From: Gp13-AA77 sp035946735
Lineage (GTDB): Bacteria; Acidobacteriota; Terriglobia; UBA7540
Assembly: GCA_035946735.1 (NCBI GenBank)
Contig: DASYYZ010000191.1
Coordinates: 1 to 64,000, forward strand
Reading direction: 5' to 3'
DNA length: 64,000 bases
Part shown: positions 34,129 through 42,232 of the stretch, one piece after another
How positions within the stretch are numbered: position 1 is the stretch's first letter
Layout of the letters: each line of letters starts with the position of its first letter
Notes under the pieces: generated by a model
The model's database searches: none
What the model was told of the DNA's origin: nothing
Seen by the model: only the letters and a program-made list of their open reading frames with translations
Translations under genes and position numbers: made by a program

Positions 34129-34932
34129 TCAGCGCTTCGGTCGACGGTTGAGATCGCGCGACAACATCAATTTGAACGTCAATTTGTCGGCTCCGGCGGT
34201 CACACCAAAACCAACGCCAGTCTCGACATTCAGGAACTTACTGTTATGGTCCATTACCGCCCAGATTTCGTGAAACTGATCGTCCGCGGGAAGGAAGTGG
34301 CGCAGCGGACCGAAATCGTCGTACTCCTCGGCGGCAACGGCCCACTTGTCATTCAGGTTGTAAGCAACTCGACCGGCGGGAACAAACTCAAGGTTCCCCA
34401 CACCGCCAGTATAGTTCGTGTCCACAATTGGGTTGTAAATGAGGTCGACACGGTGCAGGTGCAACCCCACAATGGGCCTGATCTCTGAGGTAATACGCCT
34501 CGATTCCCAATAGTCGGCGTTGACGCTGAACTCAAAATTGACCCCATAGAAAAAAGTCTGATCGTGAGCGTGGGGCCGGACGAAGAGTTCGCGGATTTTG
34601 AAGCCGTTGATCGTCGCACCCCGCCCAGCGGAGTAAAGGCTGAACACGGGAAGATATAAACCTTGCTCAAACCAAGGGGCTACGCCATACGCCCATTCGG
34701 TGGCGCCGTTAGCCGAGTCGTTGGGAATTATAGCCCCAGGGAAGACCGCAGTCTTCCGGCCGATGGGCGTAAAATTGGTGTGGACCATCAGGTTGAATAT
34801 ACCCGGCTCCTCGATCGCAGCGTCATAAACCTGGATCTCGTCGGTTTGCGCTAGGCTCGTTTTTGACACCGCCAGCAGGCTGATGAAAATCAGAACTAGG
34901 GCACGGATCTCGATTTGTTGAAACAGCTTCAA
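34129..34932 (-). CDS. Outer-membrane beta-barrel-type protein, unknown function
   Basis: 267 residues with a signal peptide (ALVLIFISLLAVSKTSLAQ) and alternating strands rich in aromatic residues (EWAYGVAPWFEQGLYLPVF, YGVNFEFSVNADYWESRRI, WAVAAEEYDDFGPLRHF). The pattern resembles transporter-like outer-membrane barrels of the phenol-degradation-protein type, but no defining motif is visible. The gene is alone between an intergenic region and the PAP2 gene upstream. Function unknown. Confidence 0.65.
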   Translation of the reverse strand: MKLFQQIEIRALVLIFISLLAVSKTSLAQTDEIQVYDAAIEEPGIFNLMVHTNFTPIGRKTAVFPGAIIPNDSANGATEWAYGVAPWFEQGLYLPVFSLYSAGRGATINGFKIRELFVRPHAHDQTFFYGVNFEFSVNADYWESRRITSEIRPIVGLHLHRVDLIYNPIVDTNYTGGVGNLEFVPAGRVAYNLNDKWAVAAEEYDDFGPLRHFLPADDQFHEIWAVMDHNSKFLNVETGVGFGVTAGADKLTFKLMLSRDLNRRPKR

Positions 34933-34985
34933 GCCTGAAGCGCGAATTTCTCACTCCCCCTACGTCAGACCTTCGCGTATGCGTC

Positions 34986-35999
34986 TCAATGTTGCAAGAC
35001 GACGTAGTGGCTGATGGTGTAGCCGAACACCGCACCGACAAAAATATCCGAGCTAAAGTGTGCCTGCAAGGGGAGGCGCGAAAAGGCGACCGTTGCCGCA
35101 AGTCCGTAGGCTAACCAGGGAACCCAGCGATGCCGGGAATAGCGATCTGCGAAAATGGTGGCGATCGAAAATGCGGCGATGGCGTGGCCAGATGGAAAGC
35201 TGCCTTGCCCGCTGAAAAAGCCGCCCTTGGCGTCCGTGAAGGTGTCCGTGAATCCGGCTCCAGCCGGGACCGCGGAGGGGCGAAGGCGCCGGATTGTACT
35301 CTTCATGATGGATGCGAGGAGTTCCGAATCCAGTACCGCTTCGCCTGCCAGCAGCGAAGTATGCTGATCATAGGTGTTGTGACGAACAAGCGCGACCGCG
35401 TAGAAACTCAGGGGCACGACGGCCATGCCAACCCCGGTATTCGTGCCGCTGAATACCTGGTCGAAGGTGTGAAAGCCGGAGGCGGTCCGGAAGTAAGATG
35501 CCTCCGTGGGATCGAGCGCCAGGAGCCCGCCGGTTGCCGCAACGAAGCCCAGCACGGGCTTCCAGTGACGGCCCTTCACAAGACTGACGGGCGAGAGCCA
35601 TATCTTCTCCTGATCCTTAAGCATGTTTGGAATGAGCAATCCCCAGGAAACGGGTCTCTCTTCCGATGCGCCCGAATCGGGAGAGGCTGACGACGACTGA
35701 TCTGACGGGACCGGAGAGCCGGTTTGGTGAATTGAGGCCGGGACGGATTCGTCCCGCATTCCGCCGGGGAGCAGGGGAGCCCCGGCCGGCGTCGCGCCGC
35801 AACAGTTCGGAAACGCTCCGAACATGCGCGTGGCGCTGGCGTGGGCCCATCTAGCCGAGAGCAACACGATGGCTGACGAAGGCTGCGACCTGGCGGCAAG
35901 GCTCTCCTGGGCCCATGCGACCCTGCCTCCGTGGATCGCCAGCAGGACCGCCAGCAGCGGCAGCGCCAATTGGCCGAACCGGCCGGGCAATTCACCCAT
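34986..35999 (-). CDS. PAP2-superfamily lipid phosphatase-like membrane protein
   Basis: About 337 residues, with a leader (LALPLLAVLLAIHGGRVAWAQ), a variable linker, and a PAP2 domain. The three phosphatase motifs are complete: KSTIRRLRP (KX6RP), GSFPSGHAIAAFS (PSGH) and SRLPLQAHFSSD (SRX5HX3D). It probably dephosphorylates undecaprenyl-diphosphate or phosphatidate on the periplasmic side. Start is uncertain between ATG 35999 and ATG 36044; the later one places the leader at the N-terminus. The extended region before the domain is Ser/Pro-rich and unusual for the family. Confidence 0.85.
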   Translation of the reverse strand: MGELPGRFGQLALPLLAVLLAIHGGRVAWAQESLAARSQPSSAIVLLSARWAHASATRMFGAFPNCCGATPAGAPLLPGGMRDESVPASIHQTGSPVPSDQSSSASPDSGASEERPVSWGLLIPNMLKDQEKIWLSPVSLVKGRHWKPVLGFVAATGGLLALDPTEASYFRTASGFHTFDQVFSGTNTGVGMAVVPLSFYAVALVRHNTYDQHTSLLAGEAVLDSELLASIMKSTIRRLRPSAVPAGAGFTDTFTDAKGGFFSGQGSFPSGHAIAAFSIATIFADRYSRHRWVPWLAYGLAATVAFSRLPLQAHFSSDIFVGAVFGYTISHYVVLQH

Positions 36000-36163
36000 C
36001 GCGTTAGTGTTAGTGTTACGCGGGTTTGCTGACTGATCCGGCATGTGCTGTATCGATGCCGCGCGGACGGCAGGTAGCGCCGTGCTTCTGCGTGCGGATC
36101 GTCGATCCTGAGCAAGCTTGCCGCGGAGCGCCTACAAGAATCAAGCCAAGCCTTCTAGCCCAG

Positions 36164-36250
36164 GAGTCTGTTGAAAAAGCTATTCGTCGGGCCTCGTCAG
36201 GGCGGGGCTTTCAGCCCGCCGCAACGGCGCCCTCGATCTATGGTATGTTC
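36164..36250. repeat. Interspersed palindromic repeat, copy A
   Basis: About 85 bases containing the near-palindrome GGCGGGGCTTTCAGCCCGCC. A similar sequence lies inverted at 52333-52412: both have TGTTGAAA/GGTTGAAA, ATTCG.CGG, CCTCGTCA.GGCGGGG and CGCAACG.CGCCCTC in the same order. It lies next to the IS110 remnant and may mark its left end. Confidence 0.7.
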
Positions 36251-36611
36251 AAACATCGGCAGGAAAAGGCATACGAGCCGCAAATTCCAGCAGCATCCAG
36301 GCGTCGAGCCGGTCGTTCTTGCTGCGTTTCATCAGCGCTTGAGCAAAGTGACGCACGGCGCTGGGATTAACGACCATCACTTCAAGTCCCGCCCGCCGCA
36401 AGGCCGAAGCCAGATCCAGTCCGTACAAGCCGGTCGATTCCATCACCACCCGAACCGTACGTCCCGGACGACTCAGGTGACGAATCACCGTTTGGTGTCC
36501 AGCAGCCGTATTGGGAAAGGTTTTCAAATCCTTCCGCTTTCCCTCGCGCTGCAGAGCTACCACCAACTCTTCGGCGCTGACTTCAATTCCCGAAAAATCC
36601 AGCTTGTCCAT
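36249..36611 (-). mobile_element. IS110-family transposase N-terminal fragment
   Basis: 120 residues of the IS110 DEDD-type transposase N-terminus: DFSGIEVSAEELVVALQREG, VVMESTGLYGLDLASALRRAG, VNPSAVRHFAQALMKRSKND, where DLDG/E-type acidic residues and the K-x-D stretch belong to the catalytic centre. The frame ends after FAARMPFPADV, at the start of the palindromic repeat, so more than half of the protein is missing. An imperfect inverted pair, TGTTGAAAAAGC near 36169 and GCTTTTCAACA near 36731, brackets the remnant. Not expected to be active. Confidence 0.8.
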
Positions 36612-36751
36612 GCCGGCCTCCCGGGATTAGGCTCCTGTTGCGGCTTTCCGACCCTGAGCCCTCTCTCCAGTCCAGCTTGCGAATACGGCTCCAAAGGCAA
36701 GCCGTGCCCTTTCGCGAGGTGCCCTGCCGCTTTTCAACAAGCTTCTGGCGT

Positions 36752-37306
36752 TCACTGGGATTGCCACGTCATGTCCACCTTTACCGGTATTTCGTTCTTG
36801 ATCGGCATTGCAAGGAGTTTCGGCGGGTCGATCTTGAAGTCGGCGACGGTAGACGGTACTGTACCCGTGATCCGGATCGTTTTCCCCTGAGTCGTCGTCT
36901 GGAATGGAACCTGGCTGTAGTGGGCGGTCTGGCCCGCGAACTGGATTTCGAGGTCGGCTTTGATCGCGGCCGCTGCAGCGGCCTGTTCGGGCAATCGGGT
37001 GCGCACGATCACCATGGGAAACTCTCCCCCGCGCGTCACCTGCAACATGTGGAGGTCGCGGTTACTGTCTCCCGAATCGAATGTCTTGACCGGCACTGCG
37101 ATCAGAAAATCGCATTCTCCGGCGTGGCAGCTCCCTTTACCTTTGGCCGCATGGCTGACGCCGTTTACCTCATGAAGCGGGTGGCTCACATGATACGTGA
37201 GAGTGGATTGTAGAAGCACCCACTGACTGTCGGCGCGGGCGAGCTGAGCCAGCGCCAGCAAGGGCAGCGCCAATCGAAGAAAGGCCGGCCACCGGTTCCG
37301 ATTCAT
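36752..37306 (-). CDS. YceI-like periplasmic protein
   Basis: 184 residues with a signal peptide (AFLRLALPLLALAQLARAD) and a YceI-type lipocalin-like domain (TLTYHVSHPLHEVNGVSH, KTFDSGDSNRDLHMLQV, RITGTVPSTVADFKIDPPKL). YceI proteins bind isoprenoids or similar lipids in the periplasm. A two-Cys segment (GSCHAGECDF) is an addition. It is 9 bases downstream of a gene with a b561-like membrane module, echoing the known pairing of YceI with YceJ, a cytochrome b561. Isoprenoid binding is a family-level inference. Confidence 0.85.
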   Translation of the reverse strand: MNRNRWPAFLRLALPLLALAQLARADSQWVLLQSTLTYHVSHPLHEVNGVSHAAKGKGSCHAGECDFLIAVPVKTFDSGDSNRDLHMLQVTRGGEFPMVIVRTRLPEQAAAAAAIKADLEIQFAGQTAHYSQVPFQTTTQGKTIRITGTVPSTVADFKIDPPKLLAMPIKNEIPVKVDMTWQSQ

Positions 37307-37315
37307 AAGGACTCC

Positions 37316-38176
37316 CTAAAACTTGACAGACACCGAAATGATGGCGGCGCCGTAAGCCGCCGCCGTGACAAAAGCCGCATCCGAGTGGTACTTGGCGATG
37401 CCATGAATCCTTTGCCCATTGCTCAATTGACTGAAGGCGATCGAGCCCAGAATCGGCGTCAGAATCATCCCCGGACCATGGATCCAGGCAAGAGCCTTGT
37501 GCACGCGGATGGGACCGCGTGTTGAGGTGTCCGGGATCTTGGGCGCGCGGATGGCGAAATAAGCTGTGGCGAGATAAAGGGCCGCGGTGCTAGCGCCGAA
37601 GGCCGCGTGCAGGTCGCGCCCGCTCGGGCTGCCCGGAAGCCCGTGGTGGCCCTTGGCGCCCGGCCCGGTGAAAATCGAGGCCAGCAAGGGAGCCGTCGTA
37701 ATCAGACCGAGCCGCTGATGGATCTGCAACATGTGTGAGCGCCGGTCGAGCATGGCCTGGTACTGAGAATTTCCCGTGGCTTGGGAGGGCGATATGCCCA
37801 GATCGGCCAGTGAAGGCGCACCAGGGCCGGCTGGCGCTGCCAGGCTTATGTTGAAGGTCTGGCTGGTTTGGGACGTGAGCGACAGCTTCTCGACCTTCGT
37901 CCCAAATCCTTCCGCAGTCACACTAATCTCATAGTCGCCGGGCGAGAGATTTGGGATTTGGTAGCTCCCCGCCGGGTCACCCTTAACCTTGCCTGACTCA
38001 CCCGTAGCGACCCTTCTGACGGAGATTTCGGCATTGGGAACGGGTGTTCCCGAGGGACCGGTAATAGTTCCTGACAGCGTCACGTTACCGATCTGCGCCA
38101 GCAACGGGGCCGCTGCGACGAGGGAAAGCGCCGAGATCTCGAGCCTTGAAAAGAATTTGGCCCTTTTCGGATTCAT
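37316..38176 (-). CDS. Carboxypeptidase-regulatory domain fused to His-rich 4-TM (b561-like) module
   Basis: 286 residues: signal peptide, an N-terminal carboxypeptidase-regulatory beta-sandwich (VTLSGTITGPSGTPVPNAEI, NLSPGDYEISVTAEGFGTK), then about four membrane helices carrying His at helix ends (HMLQIHQRLGLITTAPLLAS, DLHAAFGASTAALYLATAY, VHKALAWIHGPGMILTPIL, YHSDAAFVTAAAYGAA). The His pattern recalls haem-ligating cytochrome b561/ferric-reductase-like membrane domains. It precedes a YceI-like protein by 9 bases. An Acidobacteriota-style surface domain on a b561-like unit is unusual. Haem binding is inferred and unproven. Confidence 0.65.
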   Translation of the reverse strand: MNPKRAKFFSRLEISALSLVAAAPLLAQIGNVTLSGTITGPSGTPVPNAEISVRRVATGESGKVKGDPAGSYQIPNLSPGDYEISVTAEGFGTKVEKLSLTSQTSQTFNISLAAPAGPGAPSLADLGISPSQATGNSQYQAMLDRRSHMLQIHQRLGLITTAPLLASIFTGPGAKGHHGLPGSPSGRDLHAAFGASTAALYLATAYFAIRAPKIPDTSTRGPIRVHKALAWIHGPGMILTPILGSIAFSQLSNGQRIHGIAKYHSDAAFVTAAAYGAAIISVSVKF

Positions 38177-38750
38177 TCAGTTGCCCACCTCACTGGCAGC
38201 TTCACTATTTCTCGCCTTTCAACTGTTCCAGGATCACGACCACATCGGGGTGCTCAAAAGAACCTCCGTCGGCCGCGGAACCGCCTGTGCAGAATGGTAG
38301 GATAGCAACTTTCCTTGTCGAGGCACCCTCGAACCTCGAAAGATGAACGAAATGTCATTTTGCGTTCATTCCGCTTTAGGCGTGTGTTAAGAAAGGTCTC
38401 TTTGCCGGGATTCAAAGTCAATGAATGATGGACGCACCCCTGACGTAGGCTTTGGTCCTCTTACCTTATTCCGCAACTGTCAGTCCGCCGGCTCCTTGCT
38501 CGGCCTTCATCATTGGTCCAGCGGCGTTTCTTAGCCCCGGCAGCCCGTCATCAGCCCCACTCCGTTGACATCTGCAACCCAGTGTTGTAACCTCACGGTT
38601 CAGGTACAGGCATCAGGGTCGGTCTTAGGCTGGGTACGCCGCCCAGGCTTGACCTTACCGCGGCTGGCCGCTGACGGCTCCTCTTTGTACACCGCAGTTT
38701 TGGCATTCCCTCCGTCGCGAGGGATAATTTCACTGGAACAAGGGCTGGTT
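38177..38750. other. Intergenic between divergent units
   Basis: About 570 bases between the b561-like fusion (leftward) and the acyl-CoA dehydrogenase (rightward). The dehydrogenase frame stays open upstream to 38565 but that part does not look conserved. It should hold both promoters; I recognise no defined operator, terminator or small RNA. Confidence 0.4.
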
Positions 38751-39896
38751 GTGGATTTCTTTTGGACCAAAGAGCAGCAGGCGCTTCGGCAATCAGTGAT
38801 TAGTTTTGCCAAACGCGAACTGAATCACGATCTGATCGAGATGGACCGGAACTCCGAGTTTCCGCGCGACGCCTGGAACCGCTGTGCCGAGTTCGGCATT
38901 CAGGGCATGCCGATCCCAAAGGAATACGGGGGCGGAGGGGCGGACCTGCTCACCACCGTCTGCGCTTTGGAGGCGCTCGGTTACGGCTGCCAGGACAACG
39001 GTCTGATTTTCACGATCAACGCCCACATGTGGACCTCGGAGATCCCGTTCTTGCAATTCGGGAGCGAGGCGCAGAAGCAGCGCTATCTGCCCAAGCTTGC
39101 CAGCGGCGAGTTTGTGGGCATTCAGGCCATGACGGAGCCCGAATCCGGCTCCGACGCTTTCAGCTTGCGCACTCGCGCGGTGAAAAAGAATGATCGCTAC
39201 GTCCTCAACGGCTCTAAGACCTTTATTACCAACGCGCCCGTGGCGGACGTGGTGATGGTGCTAGCCAATGTCGATCCCTCTAGAGGCGCAGCCGGCATCA
39301 CGGGGTTCATCATCGACAAAGGAACGCCGGGATTTATCATCAGCAAGAAGCTGCACAAGATGGGACTCCGCACCTCGCCCATGGCGGAGCTCGCCTTCCA
39401 GGATTGCGAGGTGCCGGAAGAGAATATTCTGGGGAAGATCGGCAGCGGTCAGGCTATCTTCACGGTGTCGATGGAGTGGGAGCGCGCCTGCATTCTGGCG
39501 AGCCACTTAGGCGCCATGCAGCGCATGCTGGAGGCTTCCGTCAAGTGCGCGGGCACGCCTGGACCGTCGGGCCGGCTGATCGATCGCGTACCGGCCGTCG
39601 CGGATAAGATCGCCGAGATGGATATGCGGCTCGAAACAGCCCGTCTGGCCCTCTACAAGGCTGCCTGGCTGAAGCAGCAGGGGAAACATCCGCTGCGCGA
39701 GGCAGCGATTGCCAAACTGTCCGTGAGTCACGCCTGCATCCAGACAGCGCTGGCGGCGATGGAGATCCACGGGAGTCACGGCGATGCGGTCGAGTGCCAA
39801 CTGGAGCGGCAGTTCCGCGATGCTATCTCGGGAACTCTCTATTCGGGCACGTCGGAGATCCAAAAGAGCATTATCGCCCGATGGCATGGTCTGTGA
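38751..39896 (+). CDS. Acyl-CoA dehydrogenase (isovaleryl-CoA/prolyl-carrier type base)
   Basis: 381 residues, FAD-dependent. Signatures: EPESGSDAFSLRTRAVKK, YVLNGSKTFITNAPVAD, and GDAVECQLERQFRDA, then LYSGTSEIQKSIIARWH. At the usual MCAD/SCAD catalytic position YEGT, this protein has Ser (S365), while MEWERACILASHLGAMQ carries a Glu (E244) at the place used by isovaleryl-CoA and long-chain dehydrogenases. Start: GTG at 38751, six bases after AAGGG. A flavin-dependent halogenase-like gene follows after 243 bases. Substrate: acyl-CoA or possibly a carrier-bound aminoacyl group; the latter is inference only. Confidence 0.9.
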   Translation: MDFFWTKEQQALRQSVISFAKRELNHDLIEMDRNSEFPRDAWNRCAEFGIQGMPIPKEYGGGGADLLTTVCALEALGYGCQDNGLIFTINAHMWTSEIPFLQFGSEAQKQRYLPKLASGEFVGIQAMTEPESGSDAFSLRTRAVKKNDRYVLNGSKTFITNAPVADVVMVLANVDPSRGAAGITGFIIDKGTPGFIISKKLHKMGLRTSPMAELAFQDCEVPEENILGKIGSGQAIFTVSMEWERACILASHLGAMQRMLEASVKCAGTPGPSGRLIDRVPAVADKIAEMDMRLETARLALYKAAWLKQQGKHPLREAAIAKLSVSHACIQTALAAMEIHGSHGDAVECQLERQFRDAISGTLYSGTSEIQKSIIARWHGL

Positions 39897-40139
39897 AGGG
39901 TCGGCAGACGGTAGGCGGTAGGCAGACAGCACCTGACAGCCGCCCGCAGCAGTGCTCGTACCCAGCTGATTGTTACCCGATTATTTTGTTGACAGTGCCG
40001 TGCGGTATCGATAGTCTATTAATCCGCTCCTTTTTAGCGCCTCAGGCGGCAAACATAAGCAATTATTGGGAGTTAACTTTCAAATCTCAAGAAAGGGAAT
40101 CCAGCAGGTTAACCTTCTGCGGGTTCATCGGGAACATAA

Positions 40140-41561
40140 ATGGCGCAGGCAGACTTTGAAGTAGGTATTATCGGCGGCGGACCAGGCGGGTCAGTGGCGG
40201 CCTCCTACCTGTCGAAAGCTGGGATTAAGTGCGTGGTCCTGGAACGCGAGATTTTCCCGCGGGAGCACGTCGGCGAATCCCTGGTTCCCGCCTCGACACG
40301 GGCCTTGAAAGACATCGGTTTCATCGACAAGATGGACGCCGCCGGCTTCGTTCGCAAGTATGGCGCCGTCTGGACCGCAGCCACGAAGGGCGTCTACGAT
40401 GTCGACTTTAACGGAATGGGCGATGATGTCCATCCTCAGGCGAAGGGGAAGGTAGTGCAGCACAAGCATACCCTCAATGATGTTCCCGAGGAGTGCCGCG
40501 CCGACATCCGCTTTGGAGAACGCGAGCAGCCCGGGGTTGACCGAAACTACACTTGGCACGTCGATCGCGCAAAGTTCGATCTGCTTCTGCTGCAGCACGC
40601 CCAGAAGCTCGGGGCCACGGTCTACGAGGGCATTCGTGCGCAGCAGGTCGATTTCTCCGATCCTGCTATGCCAAAGATTAAGTTCAGCATGGGCCGAAAG
40701 CCCATGGATCTGAACGTCCGAGTGGTGATCGACGCTTCCGGCCGTCAGACCTTCCTCGGGAACCAACTGAAGCTGAAGAACAACGATGCCGTCTTTGACC
40801 AGTATGCCATCCATACCTGGTTCGACGACTATGATCGCCGGATCTTCGCCAAGGCAAAGAACGGCGAAGAGCACGAAGACTACATCTATATTCACTTCCT
40901 GCCCGTAACGAACACTTGGGTATGGCAAATTCCGATCAGCGCTACGGCCACCAGTATCGGCGTAGTAACTCAGAAGAGGAATTTCGCCAAATCGAAGGAG
41001 TCTCGCGAGCAATTCTTCTGGGAAGCGGTAGGCAGCCGTCCGGATCTCCATGATGCTCTGAAAGCCGCCAAGCAGTTGCGGCCTTTCAAGGACGAAGGAG
41101 ACTACAGTTACGCCATGAGCCAGATCTGCGGCGACGGCTTTGCCATGATCGGCGACGCCGCCCGATTCGTGGATCCGATCTTCTCGAGCGGCGTCAGCAT
41201 TGCCATGACCAGCGCCAATCTCGCCACCCAGAGCATTATAAAAGCCGCCCAAAATGGCGGCGTCTACACCCAACAGAGCTTTGCCGAGTATCAGAACATC
41301 ATGCGGCGCGGGACGAAAAACTGGCACGAGTTCATTACCGTCTACTACCGGTTGAACGTTCTATTTACTGCCTTTATCGAAGATCCGAAGTACAGGATCG
41401 ACGTTCTGAAGCTGCTGCAAGGGGACCTTTACGACGTCGAGCATCCGCCCGTGTTGCAGGAGATGAAGCGGATCGTCACGGATGTGGAGAGCCGTCCCAA
41501 CCACCCCTGGCACAAACTTCTCGGTGATCTGACCAACGACTCTTTCCGGCCGACTTTCTAA
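40140..41561 (+). CDS. Flavin-dependent halogenase-like FAD monooxygenase
   Basis: 473 residues with an N-terminal FAD motif GIIGGGPGGSVAASYLSKAG (Gly12-Gly17), the family pattern FPREHVGESLVPAS, a Lys (K73) in GFVRKYGAVW, and the motif W-V-W-Q-I-P at residues 260-265, which matches the WxWxIP signature of flavin-dependent halogenases. The late DAARFVDPIFSSGVSIAM segment is the FAD-binding GD-motif. A halogenase of the phenolic/pyrrole or carrier-protein-bound class is the best reading, though related non-halogenating monooxygenases share most features. Neighbour of an acyl-CoA dehydrogenase. Start: ATG at 40140; no strong ribosome-binding site seen. Confidence 0.8.
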   Translation: MAQADFEVGIIGGGPGGSVAASYLSKAGIKCVVLEREIFPREHVGESLVPASTRALKDIGFIDKMDAAGFVRKYGAVWTAATKGVYDVDFNGMGDDVHPQAKGKVVQHKHTLNDVPEECRADIRFGEREQPGVDRNYTWHVDRAKFDLLLLQHAQKLGATVYEGIRAQQVDFSDPAMPKIKFSMGRKPMDLNVRVVIDASGRQTFLGNQLKLKNNDAVFDQYAIHTWFDDYDRRIFAKAKNGEEHEDYIYIHFLPVTNTWVWQIPISATATSIGVVTQKRNFAKSKESREQFFWEAVGSRPDLHDALKAAKQLRPFKDEGDYSYAMSQICGDGFAMIGDAARFVDPIFSSGVSIAMTSANLATQSIIKAAQNGGVYTQQSFAEYQNIMRRGTKNWHEFITVYYRLNVLFTAFIEDPKYRIDVLKLLQGDLYDVEHPPVLQEMKRIVTDVESRPNHPWHKLLGDLTNDSFRPTF

Positions 41562-41732
41562 GTGGCCGGTGAGACACAACTGAGCTAGGAGGGCGGGCAT
41601 GAGCCCACCCTCCAAGGTCCAGGGCTGAAGTTCCCTGATCCGCCTAAAAAAGAATTGCAGCTTGGCAAACCCTATGGCGCAACTGGGCGGGCAAAGTGTC
41701 AGGCTCTCGCGACAAGTATTGGCCGGTGCGGA

Positions 41733-42230
41733 ATGTCGAAGTCAAAATTGCTCGTCGTTTATCTCTCTCTTGTCGGCATTCCTTTGGTCGGACTGCTCGC
41801 CATTCTGCGCGCCGGCGAGCGCCTGACTCCGCCGCAGTCGGTGGCCGGCTCTTGGAAGTTGGAGGCGGACTTTAGCTCGCTCGCCAACAAGGCATGCCGG
41901 GACCTCCTGTCGAATGTGAAGCAGCCTTTCCTGAGCATCTCCCAATCAGGACCTAGCGTAGCCTTGACCCTCAATAACGCCCAGCGAACAACCTTACCGG
42001 GGACACTTCGGAATTCCAGCATATCCGCAGGAGCGGGGCCGACCACCGATCCCGCCGACGACTCTGCAGACTGCATTGACCCTCGCGCCATCCGGCTTCG
42101 AGCTGACATAGCCAAGGAGGCCGGCCGACGAATCCTGATCGGCACGCTCAGCATCGCCGGCTGCCCGAGCTGCACTCCCGTCCCCTTCCGAGCCCAACGA
42201 CAAAGCTCATCCTCAAGCGAAGGCCGCTAG
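41733..42230 (+). CDS. Signal-anchored protein of unknown function
   Basis: 165 residues with one N-terminal hydrophobic segment (LLVVYLSLVGIPLVGLLAIL), then a soluble domain (SVAGSWKLEADFSSLANKAC, FLSISQSGPSVALTLNN) with four cysteines. The 'GSWKL...LSISQSG..V.LTL' pattern suggests a small lipocalin-like or beta-sandwich domain. It ends two bases before the antiporter starts, so translational coupling is likely. ATG at 41733 places the anchor at the N-terminus; the frame is open upstream but without conserved features. Confidence 0.6.
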   Translation: MSKSKLLVVYLSLVGIPLVGLLAILRAGERLTPPQSVAGSWKLEADFSSLANKACRDLLSNVKQPFLSISQSGPSVALTLNNAQRTTLPGTLRNSSISAGAGPTTDPADDSADCIDPRAIRLRADIAKEAGRRILIGTLSIAGCPSCTPVPFRAQRQSSSSSEGR

Positions 42231-42232
42231 CC

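Noticed and set aside
40191..41327. 378-codon minus-strand frame opposite the halogenase-like gene
   Set aside because: No family features; the plus-strand protein has clear FAD and WxWxIP motifs.
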